Shown: positions 46,572-55,838, numbered from the stretch's first letter. The stretch: DNA of 64,000 bases from Thaumasiovibrio sp047250365 (GCF_047250365.1 NZ_JBLBVL010000008.1:70396-134395), one strand, 5' to 3'. Notes: a model not told the origin generated them from the letters alone. Made by a program: numbers and translations.

Positions 46572-47558
46572 TTATTTAGCTCCCGTGCGTAGGCGAGGGT
46601 CCAAGAATACGTACATCAGGTCTGCTAGCAGGTTAAAGAACAACATAAACAGCGTCATAATAAATAACTGACCTTGTAGCACCTGATAGTCTCGGGCATT
46701 GATGGCATTCAATAGCACCGTACCTAGTCCAGGGTAGTTAAAGACGATTTCAATAATAAGTTGGCCACCGATGGCGGTACCCAATGCCATTGATAGTGCG
46801 GTAACAGAAGGCAATAGCGCATTTCGAGCGGCGTAGTTGAAAACAACGCGGTTTTCGCTCAATCCTTTGCCTTTTGCCATGGTGATATAGTCTTCACTGA
46901 GCAGGTTGATCATGTTGTTACGCATATTGATCAAGAAGCCACCAATTTGAATGATCGTGGCACAGAACAACGGCAGAACCGCGTGATAGGCAACATTCTT
47001 ATAGAAAGCCAAACTGGTCCAGTCAGGGAGTTGCCCTGGGGTATAGGCATAACCGGTTGGGAACCATTTCGCGCCAACGGCGAAAGTGAACATCGCCAGC
47101 ATCGCAATAACGATTGGTGGGGTTGCCTGTATTACCAGCATCGCTGGTGAGATGAATGCGTCATATTTACTGCCGCGTTTCCACGCAGCAAAAATACCCA
47201 GAACTGAACCGATACAGAACGCAACAATAACCGCGGTGCCAGCTAGGAATAGTGACCAGCCAACAGCGTTACCTAGTATCGCGTTAACGGTTTGCGGATA
47301 AGTCGCAGTTGATATGCCTAGTTCCCATGAAAGAATGCTCTTTATATAGGTTAGGTATTGTACATAAATGGGGCCATCGACAAACCCAAGCAGCTCTTTC
47401 ATGGCTTGAATTCGCTCTGGCGTCACTTGCACGCTGGCATTAGCAAACATCATGGTCACTGGGTCACCAGGCATGGCTCGCGGTATAATAAAGTTCAGCG
47501 TGGCAGCAAAAAGCAGCGCTAGCAGATAAAAAGATAAACGTCTTAAAAAAAATCCCAT
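46572..47558 (-). CDS. Chitobiose ABC transporter permease 1 (OppB/DppB type)
   Basis: A 328-residue permease with six predicted helices, the OppB-type N-terminus (MGFFLRRLSFYLLALLFAA) and the coupling loop DYITMAKGKGLSENRVV. It is separated from the binding-protein gene by 124 bases holding a hairpin. Substrate assignment comes from operon context and V. cholerae homologues. Confidence 0.93.
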   Translation of the reverse strand: MGFFLRRLSFYLLALLFAATLNFIIPRAMPGDPVTMMFANASVQVTPERIQAMKELLGFVDGPIYVQYLTYIKSILSWELGISTATYPQTVNAILGNAVGWSLFLAGTAVIVAFCIGSVLGIFAAWKRGSKYDAFISPAMLVIQATPPIVIAMLAMFTFAVGAKWFPTGYAYTPGQLPDWTSLAFYKNVAYHAVLPLFCATIIQIGGFLINMRNNMINLLSEDYITMAKGKGLSENRVVFNYAARNALLPSVTALSMALGTAIGGQLIIEIVFNYPGLGTVLLNAINARDYQVLQGQLFIMTLFMLFFNLLADLMYVFLDPRLRTGAK

Positions 47559-47648
47559 AACTCACACCTCAGCCATCCAACTTTCATTGGATTTAGGACG
47601 TAAAACCCCCTGACGCAAAGCGCCATATAAAAAAGAGAGGGGGAAGAG

Positions 47649-47672
47649 GCGGCGCGCAAGAACGCGCACCGC
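47649..47672 (-). other. Intercistronic stem-loop after the binding-protein gene
   Basis: GCGGCGCGC and GCGCACCGC pair with one mismatch around a 6-base loop, 11 bases past the binding-protein stop. There is no T tract directly after it, so it more likely protects the upstream message or partly blocks read-through, giving excess binding protein over permease. Confidence 0.6.
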
Positions 47673-47682
47673 AATTAGTTGA

Positions 47683-49350
47683 TTACTTCTTAGGTTTCAA
47701 GTCAAGTACTTGTAGTACACGCTCCGGAATACCAGCCCAAACCATTGGACGGCCTTTCGGATTGTCTTCGTTCCACCAACCAGTGAAGCGAGTTTCGTTG
47801 TACTGGAAGTTGTAAGCACCAGACATAACAGGAATCGTAACTTGCTCAGCAGCAATCAGTTCCTGAATCTGGTGAGCAATACCAGTTTGCTCAGCACGGT
47901 CAGCTGTCTTGTAGAAGCTATCTAGTAGCTTATCTAGCTTGTCATTCTTGTAGTAGTGACGAGCGAAGCGTGGCATGCCGTCGCCGTCCTGCAAGTTTGA
48001 GTGGTAAGCGCTGTTCCAGTATAGGTGCGGATCGGCACCGTGGAAGTAGTTGGTATAAGCGACATCGTAAGATGCTTCTTTCATCGCTGAATCATAAACA
48101 GCAAAGTCAGGGGTACGAGCCGCTGCTTTAATGCCGATATCAGCGAGTTGCTCAACAGCCAGTTGTACTGTGTTGTTGAAGTCAGTCCAACCATTTGGTG
48201 ATTGAATAGCAAGGCTAATTGCTTTTCCAGTTGGTGTTTCTACGAAACCGTCACCATTGGTGTCTTTGAAGCCAGCTTTAGCCAGTAGTGCTTTAGCACC
48301 ATCGACATCATAAGTCATGTAAGGCTTATATTTAGCGTGAGTCTCTTCGTTTGACCACGCTTCAAACGCATAACCTAGACCAGAGGCGAAATCGTTGACT
48401 ACACCAGCACCATAGAACGCGATGTCGATGATGGTTTGACGGTCTAGCGCCATTGAGAATGCACGACGGAAGTCAACATTGTTGATCGCTTCATTGTTGC
48501 CTTCGTTTGGCGTGTTGTAGTTCAACATGAACGCTTGCGTACCCGCTGGTGGCAACCAGTATTTGTGGTTAGGGTTAGCGGCAGCATAAGTGCGGTCGAT
48601 ATCAGGAACAAAAGAGCTGGTCCAATCTAACTCAGAGTTGATGATCATGCCCAGTAGTTGGTCATTATCAGCGATCTGAGGAACACGTAGACAGTCGATA
48701 TCTAGGTTTGCAGCATCCCAGTATTGTGGGTTACGACACTGGATATAAAGTTGTGGTGTAAAGGTGTCGATTTCGGTGAATGCACCAGTACCAACAGGGT
48801 TTTCGTTGGTGAATGTTGCAGGATCTTCGATATCTTTCCAGACGTGCTTAGGTACAATCGGCACCATAGAAATTTCATACGGTACGTTTGAGTTAGCTTC
48901 AGTAAAGTTGAAGACAACTTTGTTCGCATTTACTTTTTCTACTGATTTAACCCACTTGTTGATACCACGTTGGTCAAGCTCAGTCTTCTCGCGAAGTAAG
49001 TCATAAGTAAAGACGATATCATCAGCGGTAAATGTTTTACCATCCGACCATTTTACCCCTTTGCGAAGATCAAAAGTGGCACTCATTAGGTCATCAGACA
49101 TCGCGTAGCTCTTGGCTAGACGCATGACAGGCTCGTTACCTTTCATTTCATTAAAGATAACTAGCGGCTCATAAATGAACTCAGACGTTGTACGAAGGTT
49201 TGTTTGTAGGTACGGGTTAAAGTTACGTACCATTGTAGGGTAAAAGTCTGGTACCACAGTTAGTTCGCTGCGTGCTGCAGCTTGTGGTGCAGTTAATGCA
49301 GTTGATGCTGCAAGTACTGCTAGAGCAATTTTAGTTTTATTGGCAAGCAT
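47683..49350 (-). CDS. Chitooligosaccharide-binding periplasmic protein (SBP family 5)
   Basis: A 555-residue family-5 solute-binding protein with signal peptide (TKIALAVLAASTALTAPQAAA). It delivers (GlcNAc)n to the membrane transporter. In V. cholerae the unliganded orthologue (CBP) binds the periplasmic domain of ChiS and keeps it off; ligand binding releases ChiS. Being first in the operon, with AAGGA 7 bases before the ATG, it should be the most abundant product. The family also binds peptides, but context favours chitobiose. Confidence 0.94.
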   Translation of the reverse strand: MLANKTKIALAVLAASTALTAPQAAARSELTVVPDFYPTMVRNFNPYLQTNLRTTSEFIYEPLVIFNEMKGNEPVMRLAKSYAMSDDLMSATFDLRKGVKWSDGKTFTADDIVFTYDLLREKTELDQRGINKWVKSVEKVNANKVVFNFTEANSNVPYEISMVPIVPKHVWKDIEDPATFTNENPVGTGAFTEIDTFTPQLYIQCRNPQYWDAANLDIDCLRVPQIADNDQLLGMIINSELDWTSSFVPDIDRTYAAANPNHKYWLPPAGTQAFMLNYNTPNEGNNEAINNVDFRRAFSMALDRQTIIDIAFYGAGVVNDFASGLGYAFEAWSNEETHAKYKPYMTYDVDGAKALLAKAGFKDTNGDGFVETPTGKAISLAIQSPNGWTDFNNTVQLAVEQLADIGIKAAARTPDFAVYDSAMKEASYDVAYTNYFHGADPHLYWNSAYHSNLQDGDGMPRFARHYYKNDKLDKLLDSFYKTADRAEQTGIAHQIQELIAAEQVTIPVMSGAYNFQYNETRFTGWWNEDNPKGRPMVWAGIPERVLQVLDLKPKK

Positions 49351-49601
49351 AGCTGTTCCTTAACTCTGTGCTTATTGTTTCACTTATATGATTGGATGAT
49401 CCGAAAAAAAGAGAACCATCACCCGGCTTGTTTTCATTGCATTAAGTGATGTGCATGAAATGGCCTACAAGCTCCGGTAAGCACAAGGAAACAACGTAGT
49501 GTCGTTATCGTCAATTAGCCATCCCGTCAAATTCGTCAAAACTACCGCATGTTACGTTATTTTCGTTAAATTGTTTTTTTTTATCGCCCAATGGCCAGAA
49601 A

Positions 49602-49625
49602 TAAAGTGTGACGCATGTCAACACT
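49602..49625. promoter_or_regulatory. Candidate CRP site
   Basis: TGTGA (49606-49610), a 6-base centre and TCAAC (49617-49621): a full left half and a 3/5 right half of TGTGA-N6-TCACA. CRP activation of chitobiose genes is known in V. cholerae. The site lies about 260 bases before the start codon. Confidence 0.35.
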
Positions 49626-49647
49626 GAAGGTGTTGTTACGATGGATG

Positions 49648-49659
49648 GGTTAGTGCTTA
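49648..49659. promoter_or_regulatory. Candidate SlmA-binding site
   Basis: GTTAGTGCTTAC matches 9 of 12 bases of the SlmA palindrome GTGAGTACTCAC. SlmA is a direct activator of the chitobiose operon in V. cholerae. This is a by-eye match, so chance is possible. Confidence 0.35.
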
Positions 49660-49956
49660 CTTCGGCCGAGACTCCTCCCTGTTGGTGTTTTCATGCATTT
49701 TCTCTGGAGGTGTGGTGTGGATCACTAGCTTGTTATACGTTTATTTTTCACGGAAAATATCACCGTGTGATTTGTTGTGAGTTGCTTCTCATAACCTCTA
49801 TTTATTTGCGTGTACAGCGTTTAGAACGTCAAAATTTACCGTCAATGATGAAGGGTATTTGCTATTGATCGACTTTTTTTTCTGTGTGAATTAGTGCGGT
49901 GAGGTTAACCACAAGGGGGGAAGTGATGTTGGTGATAGGGAATGAGAACCATGAAT

Positions 49957-49987
49957 AAAGCCCGTCAGCACAGAGCTAACGGGCTTT
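49957..49987 (-). terminator. chiS terminator
   Basis: AAAGCCCGTCAGC and GCTAACGGGCTTT pair with one mismatch around a 5-base loop, ending 5 bases from the chiS stop codon. The T run is short (TTT, then ATTC). Confidence 0.75.
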
Positions 49988-49991
49988 GAGA

Positions 49992-52900
49992 TTATTGCTG
50001 CATGTAGTGGTGAAGTTTGTCGCGAGCGCTTTCTAGAGATTGGCGTGCGGCACACAGCGTGGCACGTTCAAGTACAAAATCAAGCGTACTGATAACAGTG
50101 CGCCAGCGCGGTGACTTGGGCAGCGTGTCAAGGTGTAGGTACTTATCCAGCGTTCGGGTTTGTAAGGTACTGCGGTCGAGATAAACCCGCCACAGCCCAC
50201 TCTCTTCGGCTAAGGCAAATTTGGTTTTCCCCGTTGATGATTCCCATAGTTCAAGACTGGCTGTCATTGCTTGGACGGTTAGCTCCCGCATAAGATCGGC
50301 TTTAGATTTTTCGTCTTGATTGAGCTTATCAGCGAGTCGAGTAAACTCACCACCTAGTTCTCGTAATTGCTGCAGATTTGATTTATCGCCATCAAATGCA
50401 AAGTCTGATAGTGCATTAACCGCGTGCTCCAATAATTCAACTCGATGTTGAGATGATTGGCGAGCTGGCGATATAACAATGATCATCGATAGGCCCGAGG
50501 CTTCAGGCATTGGGAGCAACCGTGCTGGCCATTGCTGAAGCTCTCCTTGGACTTTGAATCGGAGGTTTTCGATTGGGAGCACATTGCCGTCAGGTACGTT
50601 CAACTGCTCCATGTCAGCGATAAGGTCATCGATATTGAGTCGCTCAATTATTTCTGTCGGGGCATGAAGTAGTTTGGCCGCTGCTTGGTTGGCGTAGCGA
50701 ATACGGCCATCTTGCTGAAGGCATAAGATGGACTCTTCGGTTGACTCAAGTAAATTTATTAGACGTCCATGGGTATCAATCAGTCCTTGCTCTGTCTGCT
50801 TGTGGTGCATTATTTCTTCTTGCAAGCGGACATTGATTGCTTTCTCTTCTAACATTTTCGCGGCGCGCAGGTGGGTATAGATCCGTGCCAGTAACTCCTC
50901 CTTATTAAATGGTTTACTCAGGTAATCACTGGCTCCTGCTTCAAACCCTTTAACGCGGTCCTGCATTTGATTGAGCGCCGATAACATGATGATGGGCAGC
51001 ATCTCGTTGTCCGCATGTTGGCGCAATCGCTTACATACTTCGTAGCCGTTTAGCTCGGGCATCATGACATCAAGTAGTAACAGATCCGGCTGGTACTCTT
51101 CGACCATACTGATGGCGAGGTTGCCGTTATCCGCGGTCACAACCCGGTATCCACTGGCGCGAAGATAGTTGGCGACAACTTGCAAATTCACGGGCTCATC
51201 ATCAACAACCAGTATCAGCTCTTTATCACCATCATGGCTATCGACACTGAATGTTATCTCACTGCCATCCGTCGGTGGGATCATAAAATGGTTCAACGGG
51301 GGTGAGGCGGTTTGCTTGAGTTCATCTGAGGCAATATTCAAGGTAAAGCTGAATGTTGACCCCACCATAGGTTGGCTACTGACATACAGTTGACCACCCA
51401 TAAGCTCAATCAATTGACGACTAATAGTTAAACCTAATCCCGTTCCCTGACGATAACGCTCACTGTCTGCCGCTTGGGTGAGAGGTTCAAAGATCTGCTC
51501 AAGCTCTTCTGCTGGGATCCCTTGGCCGGTATCGACCACCTGGACACGAACTTGTTTATCTAGCAGGGTGGCTGAGATAACGATTTTCCCTTCACTGGTG
51601 TATTTGATCGCATTACCAATCAGGTTGTATAGCACTTGCTCCAATCGCTGTTCATCGGCATCAAGCAGAGGCATGTCATTGGGGATCTGGTTGATAATGC
51701 GTACCGGTTTTTCACCGAGTAAATGGTGAGACAATTCGAGAACCAACCGAATTGCTGTACTTAGGTCAACGGCGTGGCGCTTAATATCTAAATTGCCATA
51801 ACGCATCTTATGGTAATCAAGTAGATCGTCAATCAGGGTGCTCAAGCGCTGACCGCTGTTGAGGAGAATTTGTAATTGATGACGCTGCTGATTTGAAATA
51901 GGGCTATGCAGACCAGAAAGCAGCGACTCAGCGATCCCCATCATGCCATGTAATGGGGTACGCAGTTCATGAGAGGTGGTGGCGAGAAATTCATCTTTGA
52001 GTTTATCGGCGGCTTCAAGTTTGCTGTTTTTTTGTTGAATCGTATCAAGGTTACTTTCTAACTCTTTGTTCTGTTGGCGGATCAAGAACAATTTTTCGCG
52101 AACTGAGCGCTGCATACGAGCAAAGCTAATAGCCAGCCGGCCGAGCTCATCTGGGCGTTCAGTGCCGGTGATATTTTGGTCTAGGTCGCCTGCAGAAACG
52201 CGCTCTGCAGCCCAGGTTAAGCGCAAAAGAGGCGCGGTAATATAGTTAGACAGCCAGTGAGAGGCCATAATGACGAGAAGAATGGCAGCAGTCATTGCGA
52301 CGAGGAAAACTTTTTCAAGTTGTCGAATATGCACTAAAGCATCGCTTTCAGGAAGATCTAGCAATATCGCCCATTGATTATCAAGAACATTGACAGGCGT
52401 TAAGGCACGAAGCACCTTTATCTCATTGAATCCTGTTATTTTTTCAACGCTTTCTTTTTGTTGCAGCAAGGCGTTTAGGATGTCAGGCTCACTTTTAAAC
52501 AGTGTGTTGAGCGGGTTGCTTTGCCTTAATTCTCCATGGAGCCCCAATACTGTCGTTGTGATAGATGATTGCTCTTCCGGTCTTTCAGCAACGAGGCTTT
52601 CAACCCCTGTTGTAGGAAGCTTAAATAGAAGGTAACTGTGCAGGTAACCTTGTTGGATGATAGGAGCGGCTAACCAAGCAACATTCTGTCCTGCGTTATT
52701 ATTATCACTGAAGTCTTGGAAAACATAAAGCTCCTCATCCGACTCTAAATGTTGTTTTGTCAGGTTTTTGATATTTTTAAATGCTTGGCCATAAGGTGTG
52801 TTTAGCTGTTGTTCGTTTTGCAGGTTTTCACCGAAGAGTGAATCAATTTTAACGGAATAAGTTACGTTGCCATTCATATCGACTAAGTAGATATTAGAAA

Positions 52901-53369
52901 AATCGGTGCGCTTAAGGTACTCCTCAAACGCATCGTGATAGCGTTTGTGAATTAGGCGATAGCGTTGATTAGCAATGTAAAGTGTTCCTTCCGTACTTAA
53001 GTCGACATTTTTTCCAGAAAGAACCCCTTTGATGTAATCACTTTGAGCTATCGCGCGTATCTCGTCTTGACTGTTGGCTAGTTGACTGAAGGCACCAACT
53101 AACCCATAGAACCTCCCTCCGGTCGCGATGGCGAGCTCCGATTTTGCAAAAGCTTGAATCTCCTGTCTTTTGTAATCAAAGTAATTTTCAAGCTGGCGCG
53201 CTTTGTTATCACGTAACAGGGAAAGGTGTTGAAATGTTTGTTGCTCTAAATCAGTAATATGAGAATTTAGAAAAAACAATGCCGTTAGCGTCAGCGGGGT
53301 AATACTGATCACCAAAAACGCCATCATTAACGAGTGCTGGAGCCGTTTGAAGGAGCTGAACAGTTTCAT
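49992..53369 (-). CDS. chiS: ChiS-type chitin hybrid sensor kinase and transcription activator
   Basis: A 1125-residue membrane protein, close to the V. cholerae ChiS length. Order: membrane helix 1 (LMMAFLVISITPLTLTALFF), a large periplasmic sensor (about 35-350), helix 2 (VFLVAMTAAILLVIMAS), HAMP, HisKA with TSHELRTPLHGM, HATPase (NLIGNAIKYTSEGK, GTGLGLTISRQLIE), a receiver with LLLDVMMPELNGYEV, a PAS-like segment and a C-terminal domain of about 170 residues. In V. cholerae that last region binds DNA directly, so this one-component-like regulator activates chb from the membrane. It is separated from its target operon by the shared 640-base region. Confidence 0.93.
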   Translation of the reverse strand: MKLFSSFKRLQHSLMMAFLVISITPLTLTALFFLNSHITDLEQQTFQHLSLLRDNKARQLENYFDYKRQEIQAFAKSELAIATGGRFYGLVGAFSQLANSQDEIRAIAQSDYIKGVLSGKNVDLSTEGTLYIANQRYRLIHKRYHDAFEEYLKRTDFSNIYLVDMNGNVTYSVKIDSLFGENLQNEQQLNTPYGQAFKNIKNLTKQHLESDEELYVFQDFSDNNNAGQNVAWLAAPIIQQGYLHSYLLFKLPTTGVESLVAERPEEQSSITTTVLGLHGELRQSNPLNTLFKSEPDILNALLQQKESVEKITGFNEIKVLRALTPVNVLDNQWAILLDLPESDALVHIRQLEKVFLVAMTAAILLVIMASHWLSNYITAPLLRLTWAAERVSAGDLDQNITGTERPDELGRLAISFARMQRSVREKLFLIRQQNKELESNLDTIQQKNSKLEAADKLKDEFLATTSHELRTPLHGMMGIAESLLSGLHSPISNQQRHQLQILLNSGQRLSTLIDDLLDYHKMRYGNLDIKRHAVDLSTAIRLVLELSHHLLGEKPVRIINQIPNDMPLLDADEQRLEQVLYNLIGNAIKYTSEGKIVISATLLDKQVRVQVVDTGQGIPAEELEQIFEPLTQAADSERYRQGTGLGLTISRQLIELMGGQLYVSSQPMVGSTFSFTLNIASDELKQTASPPLNHFMIPPTDGSEITFSVDSHDGDKELILVVDDEPVNLQVVANYLRASGYRVVTADNGNLAISMVEEYQPDLLLLDVMMPELNGYEVCKRLRQHADNEMLPIIMLSALNQMQDRVKGFEAGASDYLSKPFNKEELLARIYTHLRAAKMLEEKAINVRLQEEIMHHKQTEQGLIDTHGRLINLLESTEESILCLQQDGRIRYANQAAAKLLHAPTEIIERLNIDDLIADMEQLNVPDGNVLPIENLRFKVQGELQQWPARLLPMPEASGLSMIIVISPARQSSQHRVELLEHAVNALSDFAFDGDKSNLQQLRELGGEFTRLADKLNQDEKSKADLMRELTVQAMTASLELWESSTGKTKFALAEESGLWRVYLDRSTLQTRTLDKYLHLDTLPKSPRWRTVISTLDFVLERATLCAARQSLESARDKLHHYMQQ

Positions 53370-53389
53370 TACTTCCTTTATTACATATA

Positions 53390-53418
53390 CATAAATTGCA
53401 TTACGGCAATTTTGTCAA
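53390..53418 (-). promoter_or_regulatory. Possible chiS promoter
   Basis: On the minus strand a perfect TTGACA (53418-53413), a 17-base spacer and a poor TTTATG (53395-53390), giving a very short leader before the chiS ATG (AAGGAAG ribosome site). Confidence 0.4.
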
Positions 53419-53511
53419 AACAAAGCAAAGAGTGTATCTGTTCTTCTTTGAGTGGAGCAACAATAGCGGGGGGAAATTTTTGTGATTGATCTCGTTAATT
53501 TTGTCAAAAAG

Positions 53512-53545
53512 CCCTTTTTGAGTGCTTATTGACACTCAAAAAGGG
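53512..53545. terminator. Terminator after rsmC (13-base perfect inverted repeat)
   Basis: CCCTTTTTGAGTG and CACTCAAAAAGGG with an 8-base loop; on the minus strand CTTTTTG follows. It lies 21 bases beyond the rsmC stop and insulates chiS from rsmC transcription. Confidence 0.8.
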
Positions 53546-53566
53546 TAATCGATCTTAGGTATGAAC

Positions 53567-54592
53567 TTATTTTGCCTTTTGTGCTCGATAAATTTTAAAT
53601 CCATCTCGCGTGGCCAGTGTGTCGCATTCACCAAAAGCATTGTTGATAATCGGAGGGTATTGCAAAAAACTGTTGGCAACGATAATTAGTTGTCCCCCGC
53701 GATTTAGATGGGATGGGGCATCCGCCAATAAATTTTCGGTTGCGCTGTAGCTGGTTTTTAATCCGGCATGAAACGGTGGGTTAGAGATCAAATAATCAAA
53801 CTGGCCTTGAATATCGCTGTAGACATCACTGGCTAATACTGTTCCGTCTAACTGATTTTGACGGAGTGTCTCTTTCGCTGACGCGATGGCAAGGGCGCTA
53901 ATATCGCACAAGGTTACGTTAATATCGCTAAACATTGTTTTGGCCCAGGCACCAATGATCCCTGCCCCACAACCAAAATCGAGTACATCGCCTTTCAACA
54001 CCGAAAGGTTTTCTAGTAATAGTTTTGTGCCTTTATCAAACTCACCATGACTAAATACACCCGGCAATGAACTAATGGTAAGGGTGGTTTCCCCTAGCTG
54101 CAGTGCGTAGTGTTTAAACCAATCATTGAGATTGAAGGGTTGGGGAGTGTGAGTGGCGCTTCCCCAATAGAAACCGCAGCGCCTCGCACTGTCGTGTTTA
54201 ACTAATTTTGTATAGGGGTGGCACAGTTTCTCGGCGCTTTTTACCCCAGCGCGATTTTCGCCAACAACGCAGATCTCAGTTCCTGCTGGCAATTGGCCCA
54301 GCGTCATTGCGAGTAAGTACTCAGCCTCGGCTTTTGCTTTGGGCCAAAACAGTAAGACCATGTCGACATCTTGCAGTGTTGAGGCGTCAATTTCAGCTCC
54401 AAACTGACAGGTATAGCGGGCTTTTAGGCGGTTATGAGTGAGGAAGTTAGTCGTAAAGACGCGTAAAGACGCACACGTGCTGGCTAATTCCGAGGGCAAG
54501 TTGCCATCGAACTCGCCCATCACCAGTAAGTGACGGTTTTCAAAAAAAGCCAATTGGCGTTCAATCACCTGACTTGGTGCAGATAACGACAT
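53567..54592 (-). CDS. rsmC: 16S rRNA (guanine1207-N2)-methyltransferase RsmC
   Basis: A 341-residue two-domain methyltransferase. The C-terminal half has the SAM site VLDFGCGAGIIGAW (about residue 200) and catalytic NPPF (SNPPFHAGLKTSYS, about 265). The N-terminal half is the degenerate methyltransferase-like domain typical of RsmC. It methylates G1207 in 30S subunits. Length and motifs match E. coli RsmC. Confidence 0.95.
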   Translation of the reverse strand: MSLSAPSQVIERQLAFFENRHLLVMGEFDGNLPSELASTCASLRVFTTNFLTHNRLKARYTCQFGAEIDASTLQDVDMVLLFWPKAKAEAEYLLAMTLGQLPAGTEICVVGENRAGVKSAEKLCHPYTKLVKHDSARRCGFYWGSATHTPQPFNLNDWFKHYALQLGETTLTISSLPGVFSHGEFDKGTKLLLENLSVLKGDVLDFGCGAGIIGAWAKTMFSDINVTLCDISALAIASAKETLRQNQLDGTVLASDVYSDIQGQFDYLISNPPFHAGLKTSYSATENLLADAPSHLNRGGQLIIVANSFLQYPPIINNAFGECDTLATRDGFKIYRAQKAK

Positions 54593-54626
54593 GGTTAACC
54601 TCAGATGTTTGTTACAGATAATATGG

Positions 54627-54651
54627 GCGCGGATTGTCCCACAATCCGCGC
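54627..54651. other. Perfect hairpin upstream of rsmC
   Basis: GCGCGGATTGT-CCC-ACAATCCGCGC, an 11-base stem with a 3-base loop, lies between the permease stop and the rsmC start. No T tract follows on either strand, so it is a processing or weak termination element rather than a classic terminator. Confidence 0.55.
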
Positions 54652-54677
54652 AAAGGGGAAACCGTTACTGTTTGTTG

Positions 54678-55763
54678 TTAGCAATTATCCTGCTTCTCTA
54701 AGAAAGCATTAAATTCGCTTTGGTAAAGCTTAAATAAGACGATAGTTAGAGCGAAAATGATGGGGCCATAAATAAGACCCAGTAGACCAAAGAGTTGCAG
54801 CCCACCCATAATTGAAAAGAAGATTAATAGGGTATTCATGCCGGAGTTACCTTGCATGAGTAGAGGACGCAACAGATTATCGATTGAGCCGACAACAATA
54901 GAGCCCCATAGCGCCATAAATAGCGCCCACTCCCAATCGCCTATCAGCAGTAAGTAGAGTGCTGTCGGTACCCAGATTAAAGCGGTGCCGACCACCGGGA
55001 TAAAGGAAGCGAAAGCCATGATTGTTCCCCAGAAGAGTCCGGGGAAACCTACTAGCCACATCGCAAACCCGCCAGCGAACCCTTGCGTAATGGCGGTAAG
55101 GAATGATCCGAGTAGTGCCGATTTAGAGACGCTTTCTAGTTCATCTAGCAAAATGTCTTCCTGGCTGCGTGATAAGGGAATGGCAAGACGTAAGGTTTCG
55201 ACGATTTTTTCATGATCTCGGAGTAGAAAGAACAGGATAAATAGCATCAGTATGAAGTTTAGAAACAGGCTGGTTATATCACCGACAACGCGAGCACTGA
55301 TATTGATCATTTGGCTGCCTAGTGTCGAGGCGCTGGTTGCGATTTTTTGTACTACGGCTTGTGGGTCAAGGTTATCGAGAGGTGAGTACTTGTCCAGCAG
55401 GCTAAGGGTCTTCACCACATAAGGGTGAGAAATAACGGTTTGTGCGCCACCGTTACTTAGCCAGTTAATGGTATCTTTCGAGAATGTAACGCCCTGATTT
55501 AATATGGCAATCAGTACTAAAGTGACAGGGATGAGAATAATAAAGGTCATTAAACTGCAAGAGAGCAGTGAAGCCAGATTGATCCGTTTTCCACAACGTA
55601 GTTCAATGCGCGCATGAATCGGGTAGAACAACAGCGACAAAATAAACGCCAGCATAATGGGGCCCAGATAAGGCTGAACGAGGCGGTAACAGGCATAAGC
55701 GGCAAAAAGCAGAGCGACAATCAATGTCCAGTGACGTGGTTCTATTTTGATGTCCCGACTCAT
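54678..55763 (-). CDS. AI-2E family transporter (PerM/YdiK-like)
   Basis: A 361-residue polytopic protein with about seven to eight helices and the family-typical central stretch (FLNFILMLFILFFLLRDHEKI, then GSFLTAITQGFAGG and GLIYGPIIFALTIVLF). Some relatives export AI-2 or act as Na+/H+ antiporters; the substrate here is unknown. The frame is open for 27 more codons, but ATG 55763 (MSRDIKIEPRHW) has AAAGGA 8 bases upstream and gives a normal N-terminus. Confidence 0.88.
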   Translation of the reverse strand: MSRDIKIEPRHWTLIVALLFAAYACYRLVQPYLGPIMLAFILSLLFYPIHARIELRCGKRINLASLLSCSLMTFIILIPVTLVLIAILNQGVTFSKDTINWLSNGGAQTVISHPYVVKTLSLLDKYSPLDNLDPQAVVQKIATSASTLGSQMINISARVVGDITSLFLNFILMLFILFFLLRDHEKIVETLRLAIPLSRSQEDILLDELESVSKSALLGSFLTAITQGFAGGFAMWLVGFPGLFWGTIMAFASFIPVVGTALIWVPTALYLLLIGDWEWALFMALWGSIVVGSIDNLLRPLLMQGNSGMNTLLIFFSIMGGLQLFGLLGLIYGPIIFALTIVLFKLYQSEFNAFLEKQDNC

Positions 55764-55838
55764 GGTGTATTCCTTTATATGAAGATTCGTTGCAATAAAT
55801 AGGTAAAAACTAATTAATTGGATGCTCTGGAAAGCGAA

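Larger units (their letters stand above)
49351..49950 (-). promoter_or_regulatory. Control region of the chitobiose operon
   Basis: About 600 bases between the binding-protein start and the chiS terminator, with no convincing gene. It is A+T-rich and carries three CGTCAA copies (49509-49514, 49525-49530, 49534-49539; TTGACG on the operon strand), a CRP-like site, a SlmA-like site and an inverted repeat CACGG/CCGTG (49749-49767). In V. cholerae this region is bound by ChiS, SlmA and CRP. I could not fix a core promoter; a weak TATAAG lies about 35 bases before the start codon. Confidence 0.6.

Noticed and set aside
49608..49868. An 86-codon open frame on the + strand in the chitobiose control region
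   Set aside because: No ribosome site, unusual composition (many Cys, Trp, His) and no recognisable family; it overlaps candidate regulatory sites. Treated as chance.
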